From: Thermoprotei archaeon
GTDB taxonomy: Archaea; Thermoproteota; Thermoprotei; Gearchaeales; WAQG01
Assembly (NCBI GenBank): GCA_038881895.1
Contig: JAVZOV010000002.1
Span: forward strand, 62,001 to 126,000
Direction: 5' to 3'
DNA length: 64,000 nt
Made by a program: the position numbers and the translations under genes. This document shows positions 63,929 through 64,000 of the stretch, one piece after another (position 1 is the stretch's first letter; each line of letters opens with the position of its first letter). The notes beneath the pieces are model-generated. The model had not been told where the DNA came from and made no database searches. It saw only the letters and a list, made by a program, of their open reading frames with translations.

Positions 63929-64000
63929 ATGCCCAATCAACTACCCATTGGAAAGCTTGATCCCAGACTTTTAGAAAATATCGTATTTAAATATCTTGGT
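63929..64000 (+). CDS. AIR synthase/HypE-like protein, N-terminal part
   Basis: The first 24 codons (PNQLPIGKLDPRLLENIVFK) of a gene cut by the window end. The opening LPIGKLDPRLLENIV resembles N-termini of archaeal AIR-synthase-related or HypE-like proteins (LP.GK.pPelL..lv). A TATA-like box precedes it. The call rests on a few residues and is tentative. Confidence 0.45.
   Translation, partial: MPNQLPIGKLDPRLLENIVFKYLG

Noticed and set aside
1-64000. CRISPR arrays, rRNA genes or a complete restriction or toxin system
   Set aside because: I saw no regularly spaced repeats, no rRNA sequence, and no intact defence gene set on either strand.

Overview
The window comes from an AT-rich archaeon, most likely a thermophilic member of the Thermoproteota (TACK) group. 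Archaeal markers include TFB, TFE, MBF1, NAC, the KEOPS subunit Cgi121, Trm56, an EndA-type tRNA-splicing endonuclease, RtcB, an Lhr-type helicase, a mevalonate kinase, a DGGGP-synthase-like UbiA prenyltransferase, TrpB2 and a CdvB/ESCRT-III-like protein. The only tRNA found, tRNA-Val(TAC), is about 67% GC by my count in an AT-rich sequence, which suits a thermophile. Many genes have a TATA-like box 25-32 nt before the start codon (leaderless transcripts). Others have GGTGA/GGAGGT Shine-Dalgarno sites, often before TTG or GTG starts.

Layout. 0.3-3.6 kb: a DUF4129 membrane protein with a partner, a TRAM protein, CutA and a Bat-type HTH regulator. 3.7-8.8 kb: a TRAP-TAXI operon (binding protein, DUF1850, fused permease) and an ArsB/SLC13 permease. 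9-14.5 kb: a hemerythrin-like protein, a DUF401 permease, two overlapping TenA paralogues and an aminotransferase. 14.9-19.5 kb: CofE, then an information-processing block of two divergent operons (PUA-NAC-Cgi121 and MBF1-Trm56, followed by TFE) and tRNA-Val. 19.5-23 kb: an integration scar (integrase pseudogene, DGC protein, TnpB relic, two membrane proteins). 23-30.4 kb: a TFB paralogue without zinc ribbon, TrpB2, a second hemerythrin, a glutamate/aspartate symporter, a MoaD-like protein, carbamate kinase and Sua5. 30.4-40 kb: an ACT-V4R sensor, an ABC-2 exporter, a nucleotidyltransferase/phosphoesterase pair, an arrestin-like/two-TM pair, an APC permease and a four-CBS protein. 40-45.4 kb: a lactate/glycolate oxidation cluster with a decaying Fe-S subunit. 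45.4-52.7 kb: EamA, creatininase, two HAD proteins, a minimal MscS, PAP2 and acyl-CoA synthetase. 52.7-64 kb: DUF2258-like, CdvB-like, mevalonate kinase, HisRS, UbiA, EndA, RtcB, a fucose-isomerase-like protein, Lhr, and the start of an AIR-synthase/HypE-like gene.

The most notable feature is the set of mobile-element remains. At least six TnpB (IS200/IS605-type) fragments, a DDE transposase fragment and a tyrosine-integrase pseudogene beside tRNA-Val fill most of the longer gaps, and no intact transposase is visible. One TnpB scrap appears to supply the TATA box of the MoaD-like gene. Other points of interest are the TFB without a zinc ribbon, a TenA pair in which one member has changed all three catalytic positions, an EndA without the expected catalytic His beside a divergent RtcB, a GlcF-like subunit whose cysteine-rich half has decayed while an LldE/LutB-like module stands next to it, and the uncharacterised arrestin-like/two-TM pair. 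I did not find a CRISPR array, an rRNA or a clear new defence system.
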